Shown here: positions 34,570 to 42,727 of the stretch, in pieces
How positions within the stretch are numbered: the first letter of the stretch is position 1
How the letters are laid out: each line of letters opens with the position of its first letter
Assembly: GCA_965205165.1 (NCBI GenBank)
Contig: OZ242037.1
Span: forward strand, 1 to 64,000
DNA: 64,000 nucleotides
Reading direction: 5' to 3'
Origin: CBDESM01 sp965205165
GTDB taxonomy: Bacteria > Chloroflexota > Dehalococcoidia > Bin125
Notes under the pieces: model-generated
Told to the model about the DNA's origin: nothing
Database searches by the model: none
What the model saw: the letters and a program-made list of their open reading frames with translations, nothing else
Program-made: the position numbers and the translations under genes

Positions 34570-34851
34570 ATGACCACTTCCGCCCCCGAAGTCGCGGCCG
34601 TCTGCGTGCACGCTTGGGACATCCCCTCGCCCAACGGCCCGACGGCCCTCGGCAAATGCCGCCGCTGCGGCGCCCACCGGGTCTTCAACAACTCCTTCGC
34701 CGACCAAGAGCGGACCAACAACTCCGACCTCTTCGGCGCGCCGCGCCGCAGCTCCGGCCGGGGGGCCGGCGAGCCCGCGGGCGAGGGCACGAGCGACTAC
34801 GACCTCGAACTCGCGCTCGGGTCGATGCGCGGCCCCCACGCCGCGCGCTAG
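34570..34851 (+). CDS. Small putative zinc-binding protein
   Basis: 93 residues, unrecognised. The N-terminal half has VCVHAWDIPSPNGP followed by GKCRRCGAHRVFNNSF: a C-x-H and a C-x2-C pair that could hold one zinc, as in rubredoxin-like knuckles. The C-terminal half is Gly/Arg-rich and probably disordered. The next gene begins 41 bases later and is also a small Cys protein, suggesting an operon. Confidence 0.6.
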   Translation: MTTSAPEVAAVCVHAWDIPSPNGPTALGKCRRCGAHRVFNNSFADQERTNNSDLFGAPRRSSGRGAGEPAGEGTSDYDLELALGSMRGPHAAR

Positions 34852-34892
34852 CCGCAACCGGCCGTTCCGCCGCGCGGGGATCCGGAGCCGCC

Positions 34893-35159
34893 GTGGCCGC
34901 CGACGATCTCGCCTCCTACCAAGTGCATGCCGTGCCCTTCGACGAGTGGGTCGACATCGACACGCTGATCCACCGCACCGCGCTCACCTCGGGCGATTTC
35001 GACTACACGCTGGCCCCGGCCTGCCCCGAGTGCAGCGCCGCGCTCGAAACCGAGTACGACATCGTTGACGACCCGCAGGCCGGCGGCCAGGAGGTGCTCT
35101 CGGCGCTCGTTTGCAACCAGTGCCGCCACATGTGGGAGCCGCAGCCCGCCGCGGACTGA
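34893..35159 (+). CDS. Small zinc-ribbon-like protein
   Basis: 88 residues, unrecognised. Two CxxC knuckles, CPEC (about 49-52) and CNQC (about 76-79), spaced for a four-Cys zinc ribbon, separated by an acidic turn (YDIVDDPQAGG). The GTG at 34893 is the first reasonable start after the previous gene's stop. 63 bases before the MoaD/ThiS-like gene. Confidence 0.6.
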   Translation: MAADDLASYQVHAVPFDEWVDIDTLIHRTALTSGDFDYTLAPACPECSAALETEYDIVDDPQAGGQEVLSALVCNQCRHMWEPQPAAD

Positions 35160-35222
35160 CCGCAGCGCCGCCCCGCGCTACGCTGCCCCGAGCCGAGCCG
35201 CACGTCCGAAAGCGCACCGCCC

Positions 35223-35498
35223 ATGCCCGTCAGCGTCCGCATCCCCACGCCGCTCCGAGCCCTCGCCTCAGGCGCGGACGTAGCCGCCGCCGACGGCGCG
35301 ACCCTCGCCGACGTCGTGGCCGACCTCGAACGGCAATTCCCCGGCATCCAGGACCGCCTGCTCGACGAGGACGGCGAAATCCGCCGCTTCGTCAACATCT
35401 TCGTCAACGGCGAAGACGTCCGCTTCGAACAAGGCCTTGCCACCGAACTTCAAGACGGCGCCGAAGTCTCCATAGTCCCCGCCGTAGCCGGCGGCTGA
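35223..35498 (+). CDS. MoaD/ThiS family ubiquitin-like sulfur carrier
   Basis: 91 residues. Ubiquitin-like beta-grasp protein with VSVRIPTPLRALASG, the RFVNIFVNGEDVRF strand and a C-terminal Gly-Gly tail (IVPAVAGG), which is adenylated and thiocarboxylated to donate sulfur in molybdopterin, thiamine, cysteine or tRNA pathways. The LNGED-like strand and the separate gene (no ThiF/MoeB next to it) do not decide which pathway. Confidence 0.88.
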   Translation: MPVSVRIPTPLRALASGADVAAADGATLADVVADLERQFPGIQDRLLDEDGEIRRFVNIFVNGEDVRFEQGLATELQDGAEVSIVPAVAGG

Positions 35499-35523
35499 GC
35501 TCGACCGTCCAGGGGTGCTCGAA

Positions 35524-36303
35524 TCAGGCCGGCGTCGACCGCCGGTCCGTTTGCCAGTTCCCGAACGTCCTTGCCGCCTCGCCATGCACGATCACTTCAG
35601 GCGAGAAGTTGGTGGTGGGCTCGATCGGAAGCAGCAGGTTCATGGCGCGGGGAACGAGCATGTTGAACCTGACTTCCTGGTAGTGCTGCGGGCTGTCGTT
35701 GCGCATCTCCAGCTCGGCCAAGTTGAGGCCGTCATGCCTGAACAGGACCTTCTGTTCGGGCGGGTTGCCGGTGGAATTCACCACTTCCAGCTCTTCGCCG
35801 AAGAGCCGGACCACCTCGGTGTTGCGGAAGACGTGGTACCGGTCGTCCGAGTGGAGCACCGTCAAGTAGTTGACCTCGCCGCCGTTGAAGATGGATTTCA
35901 TCAGGAAGGCGCGGAGCAGCGCCTTTCGCTGGAACCGGTCCTTGAGTTCGCGCATCGGCGTGCGAAGTCGCTCCTTGGCCGGCCCCGGATCCCGCTTGTA
36001 GTCCGCGAAGCTGGGAGGGAATGCGTCGATGCAGTGGATCAGGAGCGAACCGATCCCGTTCAGGGCCTGAAACCCGTCATCGGACTCGAAGCGGTTGCGG
36101 CTGTAGAGGAAGATCTGCCACTTCTTGGCGCCCGACTTGAGCGAGTGCGCGTCCCCGGATGGATCGATGACGTCCTTCTTGGCCTGCAAGTCGTTGCGGT
36201 AATCGGCATCCAGGCAGATCGCCCGCGCAAAGCGCAGCGCGTTGTCGTGGCCCCGCCGCCGATAGGCGCGCACGTGCTCGGATGATGATCCCCTGAGCGC
36301 CAT
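35524..36303 (-). CDS. Putative type II restriction endonuclease
   Basis: 259 residues. The gene overlaps the end of the adenine methyltransferase gene by one base (TGATG at 36305-36301), the usual arrangement of a restriction-modification pair, which is the main reason for the call. Visible features include CLDADYRNDLQAKKDVIDP and KSGAKKWQIFLYSRNRFES, where D-x(n)-Q-A-K-K could supply an acidic/lysine catalytic centre, but I cannot identify a PD-(D/E)xK site with certainty. Recognition sequence unknown. Base composition is a little lower than the surroundings. Confidence 0.65.
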   Translation of the reverse strand: MALRGSSSEHVRAYRRRGHDNALRFARAICLDADYRNDLQAKKDVIDPSGDAHSLKSGAKKWQIFLYSRNRFESDDGFQALNGIGSLLIHCIDAFPPSFADYKRDPGPAKERLRTPMRELKDRFQRKALLRAFLMKSIFNGGEVNYLTVLHSDDRYHVFRNTEVVRLFGEELEVVNSTGNPPEQKVLFRHDGLNLAELEMRNDSPQHYQEVRFNMLVPRAMNLLLPIEPTTNFSPEVIVHGEAARTFGNWQTDRRSTPA

Positions 36304-37358
36304 CAGCGGGGCATTCGCCAGATCAGGAGTTCGTGGGACTTCTTCACGTGCGAGCCGCCGTTCCGCTCGGCCCGGTTGACGCCGATCCTCGTGTCGCCCT
36401 GGCCGAATGTGTATTGCCACTGCGGCGTGGACATCTCGCAGCCCGCATACCACTCGCGGATGGTCTCGCAGTCGTTGTAGGAGAGGATGAAGCCGGCATC
36501 GTGGTCGAGCAGCAGGTCGCGCAGGAGGTCGTGGCGGAAGCCCTTGTGGTGGATCGGGAAATTCCGATGCGGGTACATGCCCACGAAGGTGTCGCCGTCC
36601 TCGAGGAAGTAGGGCGGGTCGCAGTAGAGGAAGTCGTCGCGGTGGCGGGGGATTGACTGCTCGAACGATAGGCACTCCACCGACAGCGTGGGCGCGGAGA
36701 ATCGGCGCAGTTTTTCGATCATCTTCGTGTAGCGCGGCTCGGAGAGGTAGATGTCCGACGGCCAGCCGAGGAAGTGCGGCCCGTAGGAGGTGTTCGAGTT
36801 GAAGTAGTAATGGGCCGCCAAGTCCCAGCGGTCGAGCGACTTCCCGCCCCGCCAATGCGCCTCCAGTTCGCGCTTGACGGCGGCGAAGGTGTCGCGGGTG
36901 GGCGGCATCTCCCTGAGCCGCTCGTGCACGGCTTTGGGGTGGCGGAGTTGGACGCGCCAGAAGTTGACGAGGATGTCGAACACGTCGTAGCCCGCGACCT
37001 CCATGCCGAGTTCGCGAGCGCAGGCGATCTCAACCGAGCCGCCGCCGAAGAAGGGCGACGCCAGCCGCTTGGTATCGCGAGGGAGACGTTCGACCACGTA
37101 GCCCACCCCGAGGCTCTTGCCGCCGGCGTAGCGGAGCGGCGAACCCAGATAACGGCGGTAGTCCAAGCGCCCAGAGCTCCGAAGGTTCAACAAGAAGGCA
37201 TCGATCCTGTTGTCGAGCAAGGGCGCGCTGCTCAGCCCTCCCGCTTCACCAACGTCAGCCTCAGGGGGCGGGTACGCCAAGGGGCCTCCCTCATTGCCCG
37301 ATGCGTCAGAGCCCGCAGGATTGAGCGGCTGGGATTGAAGCGCCGCAGCGGCTGTCAT
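36303..37358 (-). CDS. Adenine-specific DNA methyltransferase, Dam/D12 class
   Basis: 351 residues. Methylates adenine N6 using S-adenosylmethionine. Class-specific motifs are present: SPLRYAGGKS (N-terminal AdoMet contact), PFFGGGSVEIA (motif I), and DFLYCDPPYF (motif IV DPPY catalytic loop). The ATG at 37358 was chosen because GGGAGGGAGAC lies upstream; longer frames begin as far as 37430. First gene of a pair with the putative endonuclease, so it should protect the host's own sites. An N-terminal ~60 residues are low-conservation. Confidence 0.87.
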   Translation of the reverse strand: MTAAAALQSQPLNPAGSDASGNEGGPLAYPPPEADVGEAGGLSSAPLLDNRIDAFLLNLRSSGRLDYRRYLGSPLRYAGGKSLGVGYVVERLPRDTKRLASPFFGGGSVEIACARELGMEVAGYDVFDILVNFWRVQLRHPKAVHERLREMPPTRDTFAAVKRELEAHWRGGKSLDRWDLAAHYYFNSNTSYGPHFLGWPSDIYLSEPRYTKMIEKLRRFSAPTLSVECLSFEQSIPRHRDDFLYCDPPYFLEDGDTFVGMYPHRNFPIHHKGFRHDLLRDLLLDHDAGFILSYNDCETIREWYAGCEMSTPQWQYTFGQGDTRIGVNRAERNGGSHVKKSHELLIWRMPR

Positions 37359-37484
37359 GCGCTCGTCTCCCTCCCGCATCTGCGCTGTTGGCATGTTGAG
37401 ATCATCCACATGCCCGCGTGCGTGAAACATAAGCGACCGCGAGCGGATGTGCTGCCCGGCACTTGGCGAAGATCGCCAAGGCGG

Positions 37485-38078
37485 TCACTCTGCGGGGAGC
37501 GTTTCCGTGATCCATTTGCGCAGGATTTGCAGGGCGTCGGGGCGGCGCTGGCGGAGGGAGTGGGTTGCGCCTTCGAGGAGTTCGAGGCGTTTTGGTTCGG
37601 CGGCTTGGGAGTGGACCCATTCGGAGAGGCGGGCGGGGAGGCGCCAGTCGGCCAGGCCGTGGATCAGCAGCAGGGGGCGGCCGGCGAGTTGTTGCAGGTC
37701 TTCGGGCTCGATGCCGGCCGTCTGCGTCGCCAGGGCGGCTACGCCGGCTGCCGACTTGGAACGAGCGCCGGCGCGGATCACGATCGCGCCGCCGTAGGAG
37801 TGCCCGATCAGGGCGATCCGGCGGACGCCCTGCTGCTCCAGCCACTCGATGCCCGCGAGCACGTCGCCGGTCCCTTCATCGATCGGGCCGGGCGATGTCT
37901 TGATCCGGAAGTCGAGACGGAGGACGCCGATCCCGGTCGGCGGCAGCTCCGCGGCCAAGTCCTCGTAGATCCCGTCGGGGCCACTGAAGCCGCCGTCGAA
38001 GCCGCCGACGCAGAGCACGGCCCGCTCCGCCGCGGGCGGGGCGTCCCAGATCGCTCGTCCCGCCATCACGGGGGCCAT
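37485..38078 (-). CDS. Alpha/beta hydrolase (dienelactone hydrolase-like)
   Basis: 197 residues. Catalytic nucleophile in GHSYGG, acid probably in GLADWRLP, His in GATHSLRQR: a complete Ser-Asp-His triad. Oxyanion region near LCVGGFDGGFSGPDG. Substrate unknown. ATG at 38078 and a second in-frame ATG at 38066 are both possible. It diverges from the acyl-CoA synthetase gene at 38121 with only 42 bases between. Confidence 0.82.
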   Translation of the reverse strand: MAPVMAGRAIWDAPPAAERAVLCVGGFDGGFSGPDGIYEDLAAELPPTGIGVLRLDFRIKTSPGPIDEGTGDVLAGIEWLEQQGVRRIALIGHSYGGAIVIRAGARSKSAAGVAALATQTAGIEPEDLQQLAGRPLLLIHGLADWRLPARLSEWVHSQAAEPKRLELLEGATHSLRQRRPDALQILRKWITETLPAE

Positions 38079-38120
38079 TGGTAGACTCTGCCGCAATTCC
38101 GACTAGATGGAGCCCCGTCC

Positions 38121-39593
38121 ATGCCAAGCCGTCGCGCGCCCAATCCCGATCGTGGCAGCGAAGAACGCGATCTGCATGCGCAAGAGGCCCTCGCCACCGC
38201 CTTCGCCCCCAAGTCCGTCGCGGTCGCCGGCGTCTCCGCCCGCAGCACGGGCTGGGGCGGCGGGCAATCCTTCCTGCGCGGCATCCGCAACCTCGGCCGC
38301 GTGCCCGAGGTCTACGCGCTCAACCCGCGCGGCGGCGAGCTGGACGACGGCACCGTCCTCTACAAGTCGCTGGCCGAGATTCCGGGCGGCGTCGACTACC
38401 TGATCTCGGCCGTGCCGGCGCAGCACATCATCGGCCTGATCGAGGACGCGGCGGAGAAGGGGGTGCCGATCGTCCACCTGTTCACGGCCGGCTTCGGGGA
38501 AACCGGACAGGAGGAGCGGGCCGGCCTCGAGGCGCAGCTGGTCGAGCTGCTGGACCGCTCCGGCATCCGCCTGATCGGGCCCAACTGCATGGGCATCCAC
38601 TCGACGCGGGGCGGGGTTTCCTTCATGGACGACGCGGAGCGCGAGCCGGGCTCGGTCGGGATGCTCTCGCAATCTGGGATGAACGCGACCGAGGCCGTGG
38701 CCAAGGGCAAGCGGCGCGGGGTGCGCTTCTCCAACGTCGTCTCCTTCGGCAACGGCACCGACCTGAACGAGGCCGACTACCTCCAGTTCCTCTCCGACGA
38801 CCCGGACACGGAGATGGTGATCGGCTACATCGAGGGCTTCCGCAACGGGCCGCGCTTCCGCGACATCGCCCGGCGCATGAGCAAGCCGCTGGCGGTGCTC
38901 AAGGGCGGCCTGACCGAATCCGGCTCCCGCGCCGCCAGTTCGCACACCGGCTCGCTGGCCGGCTCGCGCGAAATCTGGCAGGCCGTGCAGCGCCAGACCG
39001 GGCTGATCGCCGTCGACGCGGTCGAGCAGCTGCTGGACATCGCCGTGACCCACGAGCGCATGCCCGGCATCGCCGGCCCGCGCTGCGCCGTGCTCGGCGG
39101 GGGAGGCGGCGTCTCCGTGCTGGCGGCCGACATCTTCGACCGCGCCGGCGTGCCGATCCCCTGGTTCGCGCCGCAGACGCAAGAGGCGCTGGCCGAGTTC
39201 ACGCCGCTGGCCGGCACCTCCGTCCGCAACCCGCTCGACGCCGGCTTCATGTTCGAGGGCGACAACCTGGCCGCCGCGCTGACCGCCGTTGCCGAAGACC
39301 CCAACATCGACTGGCTGATGATCCACACCGGGGCCGATTCCAACTCACGCAGCCAGGGCGACGATTTCGCCGAGCGCTGGGCCGGCAAGGTGATCCGCAC
39401 CGCCGAGCGGATCTCCAAGCCGCTCGCGATCGTCGTGCGCCCGCCCCACACCGAGCGGGGCTTCTCCGTCGGCCTCGAGATCGAGCAGCGGCTCAACGCG
39501 GCCGGCATCCCCGTCTACAACAGCCTCGAAGCCTGCGCCTTCGCGGTCGCCCAATACCTAGACTGGAAGCAGCACCCGGCCCGCCGGGGCTAG
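38121..39593 (+). CDS. Acetyl/acyl-CoA synthetase (NDP-forming) alpha-type CoA-binding protein
   Basis: 490 residues. CoA-binding Rossmann domain (AFAPKSVAVAGVSARSTGWG), then two succinyl-CoA-ligase-like domains: IGPNCMGIHSTRGGVSFM and GMLSQSGMNATEAVA, and the SSHTGSLAGSREIW loop bearing the phospho-His. The ATP-grasp beta part is not fused and no such gene adjoins, so it may act with a beta subunit elsewhere or as an acyl-CoA transferase-like enzyme. Likely links acyl-CoA hydrolysis to ATP synthesis or the reverse. The first ATG is not preceded by a strong ribosome site. Confidence 0.87.
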   Translation: MPSRRAPNPDRGSEERDLHAQEALATAFAPKSVAVAGVSARSTGWGGGQSFLRGIRNLGRVPEVYALNPRGGELDDGTVLYKSLAEIPGGVDYLISAVPAQHIIGLIEDAAEKGVPIVHLFTAGFGETGQEERAGLEAQLVELLDRSGIRLIGPNCMGIHSTRGGVSFMDDAEREPGSVGMLSQSGMNATEAVAKGKRRGVRFSNVVSFGNGTDLNEADYLQFLSDDPDTEMVIGYIEGFRNGPRFRDIARRMSKPLAVLKGGLTESGSRAASSHTGSLAGSREIWQAVQRQTGLIAVDAVEQLLDIAVTHERMPGIAGPRCAVLGGGGGVSVLAADIFDRAGVPIPWFAPQTQEALAEFTPLAGTSVRNPLDAGFMFEGDNLAAALTAVAEDPNIDWLMIHTGADSNSRSQGDDFAERWAGKVIRTAERISKPLAIVVRPPHTERGFSVGLEIEQRLNAAGIPVYNSLEACAFAVAQYLDWKQHPARRG

Positions 39594-39612
39594 GACGAAA
39601 CGGGGGAGGGCG

Positions 39613-39945
39613 ATGATCCGCTTCAAGCTCAGCCGCGCCTTCTTCGCGCCCAAGGGCCGCTTGGTCGAGCGCGACGGCGACCTGATCACGATCGCGATGG
39701 ACGGCCTCTTCTGCTCGGTCTGCTCGACCCGCGTGCAGCGCGCCTTGGCCGCGCTGCCGGGCGCGAGCGAGGCCGCCTGCTCGCTCGAAACGACGCGCGC
39801 GAGCGTGCGCATCCGCAACGCGGACGACCGCTCGGTCGAGGCGGTGATCCGGGCCGCGGAGAACGCGGCCAAGGCGCAGGCGATCCGCCGCGGTTTCGAG
39901 CGGCTCACGCGCCCGATCCACCGCCTGCTGCCCAAGAGCGCCTGA
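39613..39945 (+). CDS. Heavy-metal-associated (HMA) domain protein
   Basis: 110 residues. A single HMA-like beta-alpha-beta domain with MDGLFCSVCSTRVQRALAAL; the FCSVCS pair replaces the usual MxCxxC and would bind Cu(I) or a related metal. Basic residues dominate the last 30 positions. It is followed two bases after its stop by the endonuclease IV gene and follows the acyl-CoA synthetase gene by 19 bases, so it may be carried in their transcript. Confidence 0.72.
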   Translation: MIRFKLSRAFFAPKGRLVERDGDLITIAMDGLFCSVCSTRVQRALAALPGASEAACSLETTRASVRIRNADDRSVEAVIRAAENAAKAQAIRRGFERLTRPIHRLLPKSA

Positions 39946-39947
39946 TC

Positions 39948-40838
39948 GTGGCCCGCAGCCCCGCCGTCGGCGCGCACGTCTCCTCCGCCGGGCGGATCGA
40001 CAAGGCGATCGCCAACGCGACCGGGGTGACCGCCGAGACCTTCCAAATTTTCGGCGCGGCCCCGCAGCAGTGGCGCAGGAAGCAGCACCCGGACGGGGAC
40101 GTCGACGCCTTCCGCGCCGGCCGCGCCGCCGAACGGCTCGGCCCGGCCTTCATCCACGCGATCTACCTGATCAACCTGGCCACGCCCGACGACGAGCTGC
40201 TGGCCAAGAGCATCGACGCGCTCGCGGCCGACCTCGCGCTGGCCGACCGGATCGGCGCGAGCGGCGTGATCGTCCACGTCGGCAGCCACCTCGGCAGCGG
40301 CTTCGAGGCCGCGCTCCCGCGCATCGCCCAAGCGATCAACCGCGCCCTCGATCAGGCCGGCGGCGAAGCCGACCTGCTGCTCGAAAACGCCGCCGGCGAG
40401 GGCAACAAGGTCGGCTCCAGCTTCCAGGAGCTGGCCGCCATGGCCGCCGCGGCCGCGAACGACCGGGTCAAGGTCTGCCTCGACACCTGCCACCTGCACG
40501 CGGCCGGCTACCCGATCCACACCGCGGGCGGCCTGCGCGATGCCGCCGCCGAGTTCAACCGCGAGCTCGGCGCGGAGATGCTCGCCGCCGTCCACGCCAA
40601 CGATTCCAAGACCCCGCTCGGCTCCGGGCGCGACCGGCACGAGAACATCGGGCGCGGCAGCATCGGCCTGCCCGCCTTCCGCCGCCTGATCCGCAACCGC
40701 CTCTTCCGCAGCGCCCCCTGGCTGCTGGAGGTGCCCGGCCCCAACGGCAAGGGCCCGGAAGAATCGGACGTCGCGATCCTCCGCGCCCTGCGCGACGAAC
40801 GCGAGCTGCCCGAACTGCCGGACTTGCCCGAAAGCTGA
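39948..40838 (+). CDS. nfo: Deoxyribonuclease IV (endonuclease IV, AP endonuclease)
   Basis: 296 residues. Cleaves DNA 5' to abasic sites in base-excision repair. The family's metal ligands are visible: GAHVSSAGRIDKAI, IVHVGSHLGSG (a lysine-less variant of VxHPGS), LLLENAAGEGNKVGSSFQEL, VCLDTCHLHAAGYP and HANDSKTPLGSGRDRHENIG, ending LLEVPGPNGK. Compared with the common HPGS motif the Pro is Val. GTG start two bases after the HMA gene's stop. Convergent with the LysR gene. Confidence 0.94.
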   Translation: MARSPAVGAHVSSAGRIDKAIANATGVTAETFQIFGAAPQQWRRKQHPDGDVDAFRAGRAAERLGPAFIHAIYLINLATPDDELLAKSIDALAADLALADRIGASGVIVHVGSHLGSGFEAALPRIAQAINRALDQAGGEADLLLENAAGEGNKVGSSFQELAAMAAAAANDRVKVCLDTCHLHAAGYPIHTAGGLRDAAAEFNRELGAEMLAAVHANDSKTPLGSGRDRHENIGRGSIGLPAFRRLIRNRLFRSAPWLLEVPGPNGKGPEESDVAILRALRDERELPELPDLPES

Positions 40839-40842
40839 GCCG

Positions 40843-41775
40843 CTACGCCTCCGGCCCGTCCCCGATGACCGAAACCCCGTAGACCTCCCCTGCCAGGGCC
40901 AGCAGCGATCGCGCCGGGTCGCCCAGCGTGCGCCCGCGCCGGTGGATTACGGCGATCGGCCGGCGGATCGGCTCGCCGCCCTCGATCGCGATCACGGCCA
41001 GTTCGCCCGCGGCCAGCTCGCGCTCGACCGCCACCTTGGGCAGGAAGGCCAGCCCCAGCCCGCGCATCACCAGGTGCTTCGCCATCTCCAGGCTGTCCAC
41101 GTCCAGCGTGTGCCGCGGCGCCACCGTGGCGCTGCGGAAGACCGCGTGGCTCATCAGGTGGTAGGAGGAGCCGATGTCGTAGAAGATCACCGACTCCCGC
41201 GCCAGCTCCGTGACCGACGCGGCCCGCCGCCGCGCCAGCGGATGCCGCGGCGACGCCATCAGCTCGATCCCGTCCTCGTAGAGCCGGGTCGACCGGATCT
41301 CGGGGTGTTCGAGCTCCCGCTCGAAGCCCAGGTGCACCGCATCGTTGAGCACCATGTCGGTGACTTCCTCCGAGCGTCCGGTGCGGATCGTCGCCTCCAC
41401 GCCCGGCTGCTGCGCGGCGAAGCGCTGGAGCAGGTCGGGCAGCACGTAGGTGCCGATCGTGGGCGCGGTGGCGATGGCCAGCGTGCCGGCGCCGCCGTAG
41501 CGCAGCGCGGCGATCGCCTCCGCCGCCTCGCGGGAGGCCTGCAACGTACGCTGCGCGGCCGGCAGCAGCGCCCGCCCCGCGTCGGTCAGCTGCACCCCGC
41601 GGCCGCGCCCGTAGCGCTCGAACAGCTGCGTTCCCAGCTGCTGCTCCAGCTGCTGGATGCGGTGGGTCACGGTCGGCTGCGACAGCTGCAGCGCGACCGC
41701 GCCGCCGGTGAACGAGCCCTGCTCGGCGATCGCGACGAACGCTTCCAGCCGGGGGATGTCGAGCAGCCCGGTCAT
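40843..41775 (-). CDS. LysR family transcriptional regulator
   Basis: 310 residues. N-terminal winged helix LEAFVAIAEQGSFTGGAVAL followed by LSQPTVTHRIQQLEQQLG, the typical LTTR recognition helix and dimer helix, then a periplasmic-binding-protein-like effector domain (TLAIATAPTIGTYVLPDLL onwards). Its ATG shares a base with the TGA of the ferredoxin gene (TGATG at 41777-41773), so it is made from the same mRNA. It is last in a four-gene operon and may regulate that operon or neighbours such as the nitronate monooxygenase; inducer unknown. Confidence 0.93.
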   Translation of the reverse strand: MTGLLDIPRLEAFVAIAEQGSFTGGAVALQLSQPTVTHRIQQLEQQLGTQLFERYGRGRGVQLTDAGRALLPAAQRTLQASREAAEAIAALRYGGAGTLAIATAPTIGTYVLPDLLQRFAAQQPGVEATIRTGRSEEVTDMVLNDAVHLGFERELEHPEIRSTRLYEDGIELMASPRHPLARRRAASVTELARESVIFYDIGSSYHLMSHAVFRSATVAPRHTLDVDSLEMAKHLVMRGLGLAFLPKVAVERELAAGELAVIAIEGGEPIRRPIAVIHRRGRTLGDPARSLLALAGEVYGVSVIGDGPEA

Positions 41776-42110
41776 CAGGGGCCCGGGAGCCGCCGCACGC
41801 CGGTCTTGCGCACCGTGACCGGCCCGTGCACGGAGACTTGGCAGGCCAGCCGCACCGGTTCCTCCAGCGCCCGCCGCCCGCGCTGCTCCAGCAACGCCTC
41901 CCGCTCCGAGCGCCCCATCTCCGAGAGGTGCTCCCCGCCCTCGATCACGATCACGAAGCAGCCGGCGCAGCGGCATTGCATATCGCACTGGTTCGGCCAC
42001 CAGAGCTCCGCGGCGCGCGCCGACTCCATCAGCAGGTCGCCCTCCGCGGCCCGCCAGGAGATGCCCGACGGCTCGACCCGCACCTCGTGCGCCGCCCCCG
42101 TGCCGGCCAT
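41775..42110 (-). CDS. 2Fe-2S ferredoxin-like protein
   Basis: 111 residues. Plant/adrenodoxin-type iron-sulfur pattern: CDMQCRCAGC gives C-x5-C-x2-C (with an additional Cys between) and the fourth ligand lies in VRLACQVSV about 35 residues later. The preceding GDLLMESARAAELWWPNQ corresponds to the family's first helix. An electron carrier, probably for an oxygenase or reductase; no such partner is in the operon. Stop/start overlaps of one base on both sides show tight coupling with the LysR gene and the upstream hypothetical gene. Confidence 0.86.
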   Translation of the reverse strand: MAGTGAAHEVRVEPSGISWRAAEGDLLMESARAAELWWPNQCDMQCRCAGCFVIVIEGGEHLSEMGRSEREALLEQRGRRALEEPVRLACQVSVHGPVTVRKTGVRRLPGP

Positions 42111-42457
42111 CAACCGCCCCGCTTGATTCCGGCGAAGCCGAGGAAGTCGTCCTCCCAGGACAGCACCAGTTCGATCATCGAGCGCGGCACCGGCGTGATC
42201 TGCGAGCTGTCGATCCCGTCCGTCGAGATCGTCTCCGGCGGCGGCCCCACCCGCACCTCCTCCTCCTGCATCCGCCGCGAGATCGCGTCCACCAGCTTGG
42301 CCCGGTCGTCCGCGTCGGCGCCGCCGTCGATCGCGTCCCACTCCATCGAGAGCACGAGGTCGACGAAGGCGCTGGTCATCAGCATGCCCTCCTCCATCAT
42401 CTGCTCCGCGATCCACTCGCCCGCCTCTTCCAGCAGCGCCTCGCTCGGTCGCGCCAT
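42110..42457 (-). CDS. Conserved-looking hypothetical acidic protein
   Basis: 115 residues, unrecognised. Acidic and Met-rich N-terminal helices (WIAEQMMEEGMLMTSAFVDL) and a C-terminal segment PRSMIELVLSWEDDFLGFAG; no catalytic or metal motif. Ends with TGATG into the ferredoxin gene and begins three bases after the small membrane protein's stop, which supports it as a real gene despite no family match. Confidence 0.65.
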   Translation of the reverse strand: MARPSEALLEEAGEWIAEQMMEEGMLMTSAFVDLVLSMEWDAIDGGADADDRAKLVDAISRRMQEEEVRVGPPPETISTDGIDSSQITPVPRSMIELVLSWEDDFLGFAGIKRGG

Positions 42458-42460
42458 GCC

Positions 42461-42607
42461 CTAGTCCTCTCCCACGATCTCCGGGCGATTGCTGTCGCGC
42501 AGCGTCACTTCGCTGTCGACGCCCAGCCCGGTCTGGATCAGGATGATGAACAGCAGCGCCAGCAGCACGCCCGCCGCGGTGATGATCAACGTCCGCTTCA
42601 GCGCCAT
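42461..42607 (-). CDS. Very small single-helix membrane protein
   Basis: 48 residues: a basic start (MALKRT), one strongly hydrophobic helix (LIITAAGVLLALLFIILIQT, about 7-26) and an acidic, polar C-terminal tail (VDSEVTLRDSNRPEIVGED) that would lie outside. First gene of the LysR/ferredoxin operon, three bases upstream of the hypothetical gene. The clean composition and spacing support it; function unknown. Confidence 0.65.
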   Translation of the reverse strand: MALKRTLIITAAGVLLALLFIILIQTGLGVDSEVTLRDSNRPEIVGED

Positions 42608-42727
42608 GCGCCCATCTTATCCGCCGCGGCCGATTGCGCCTCCCCCGGCCGCCGGCGCGCCCCCGTTGACCTCCCGCCGTCGGCGCGGAACAATGCAGGG
42701 ACGCGATCCCGGCGAAAGATTCACGCG

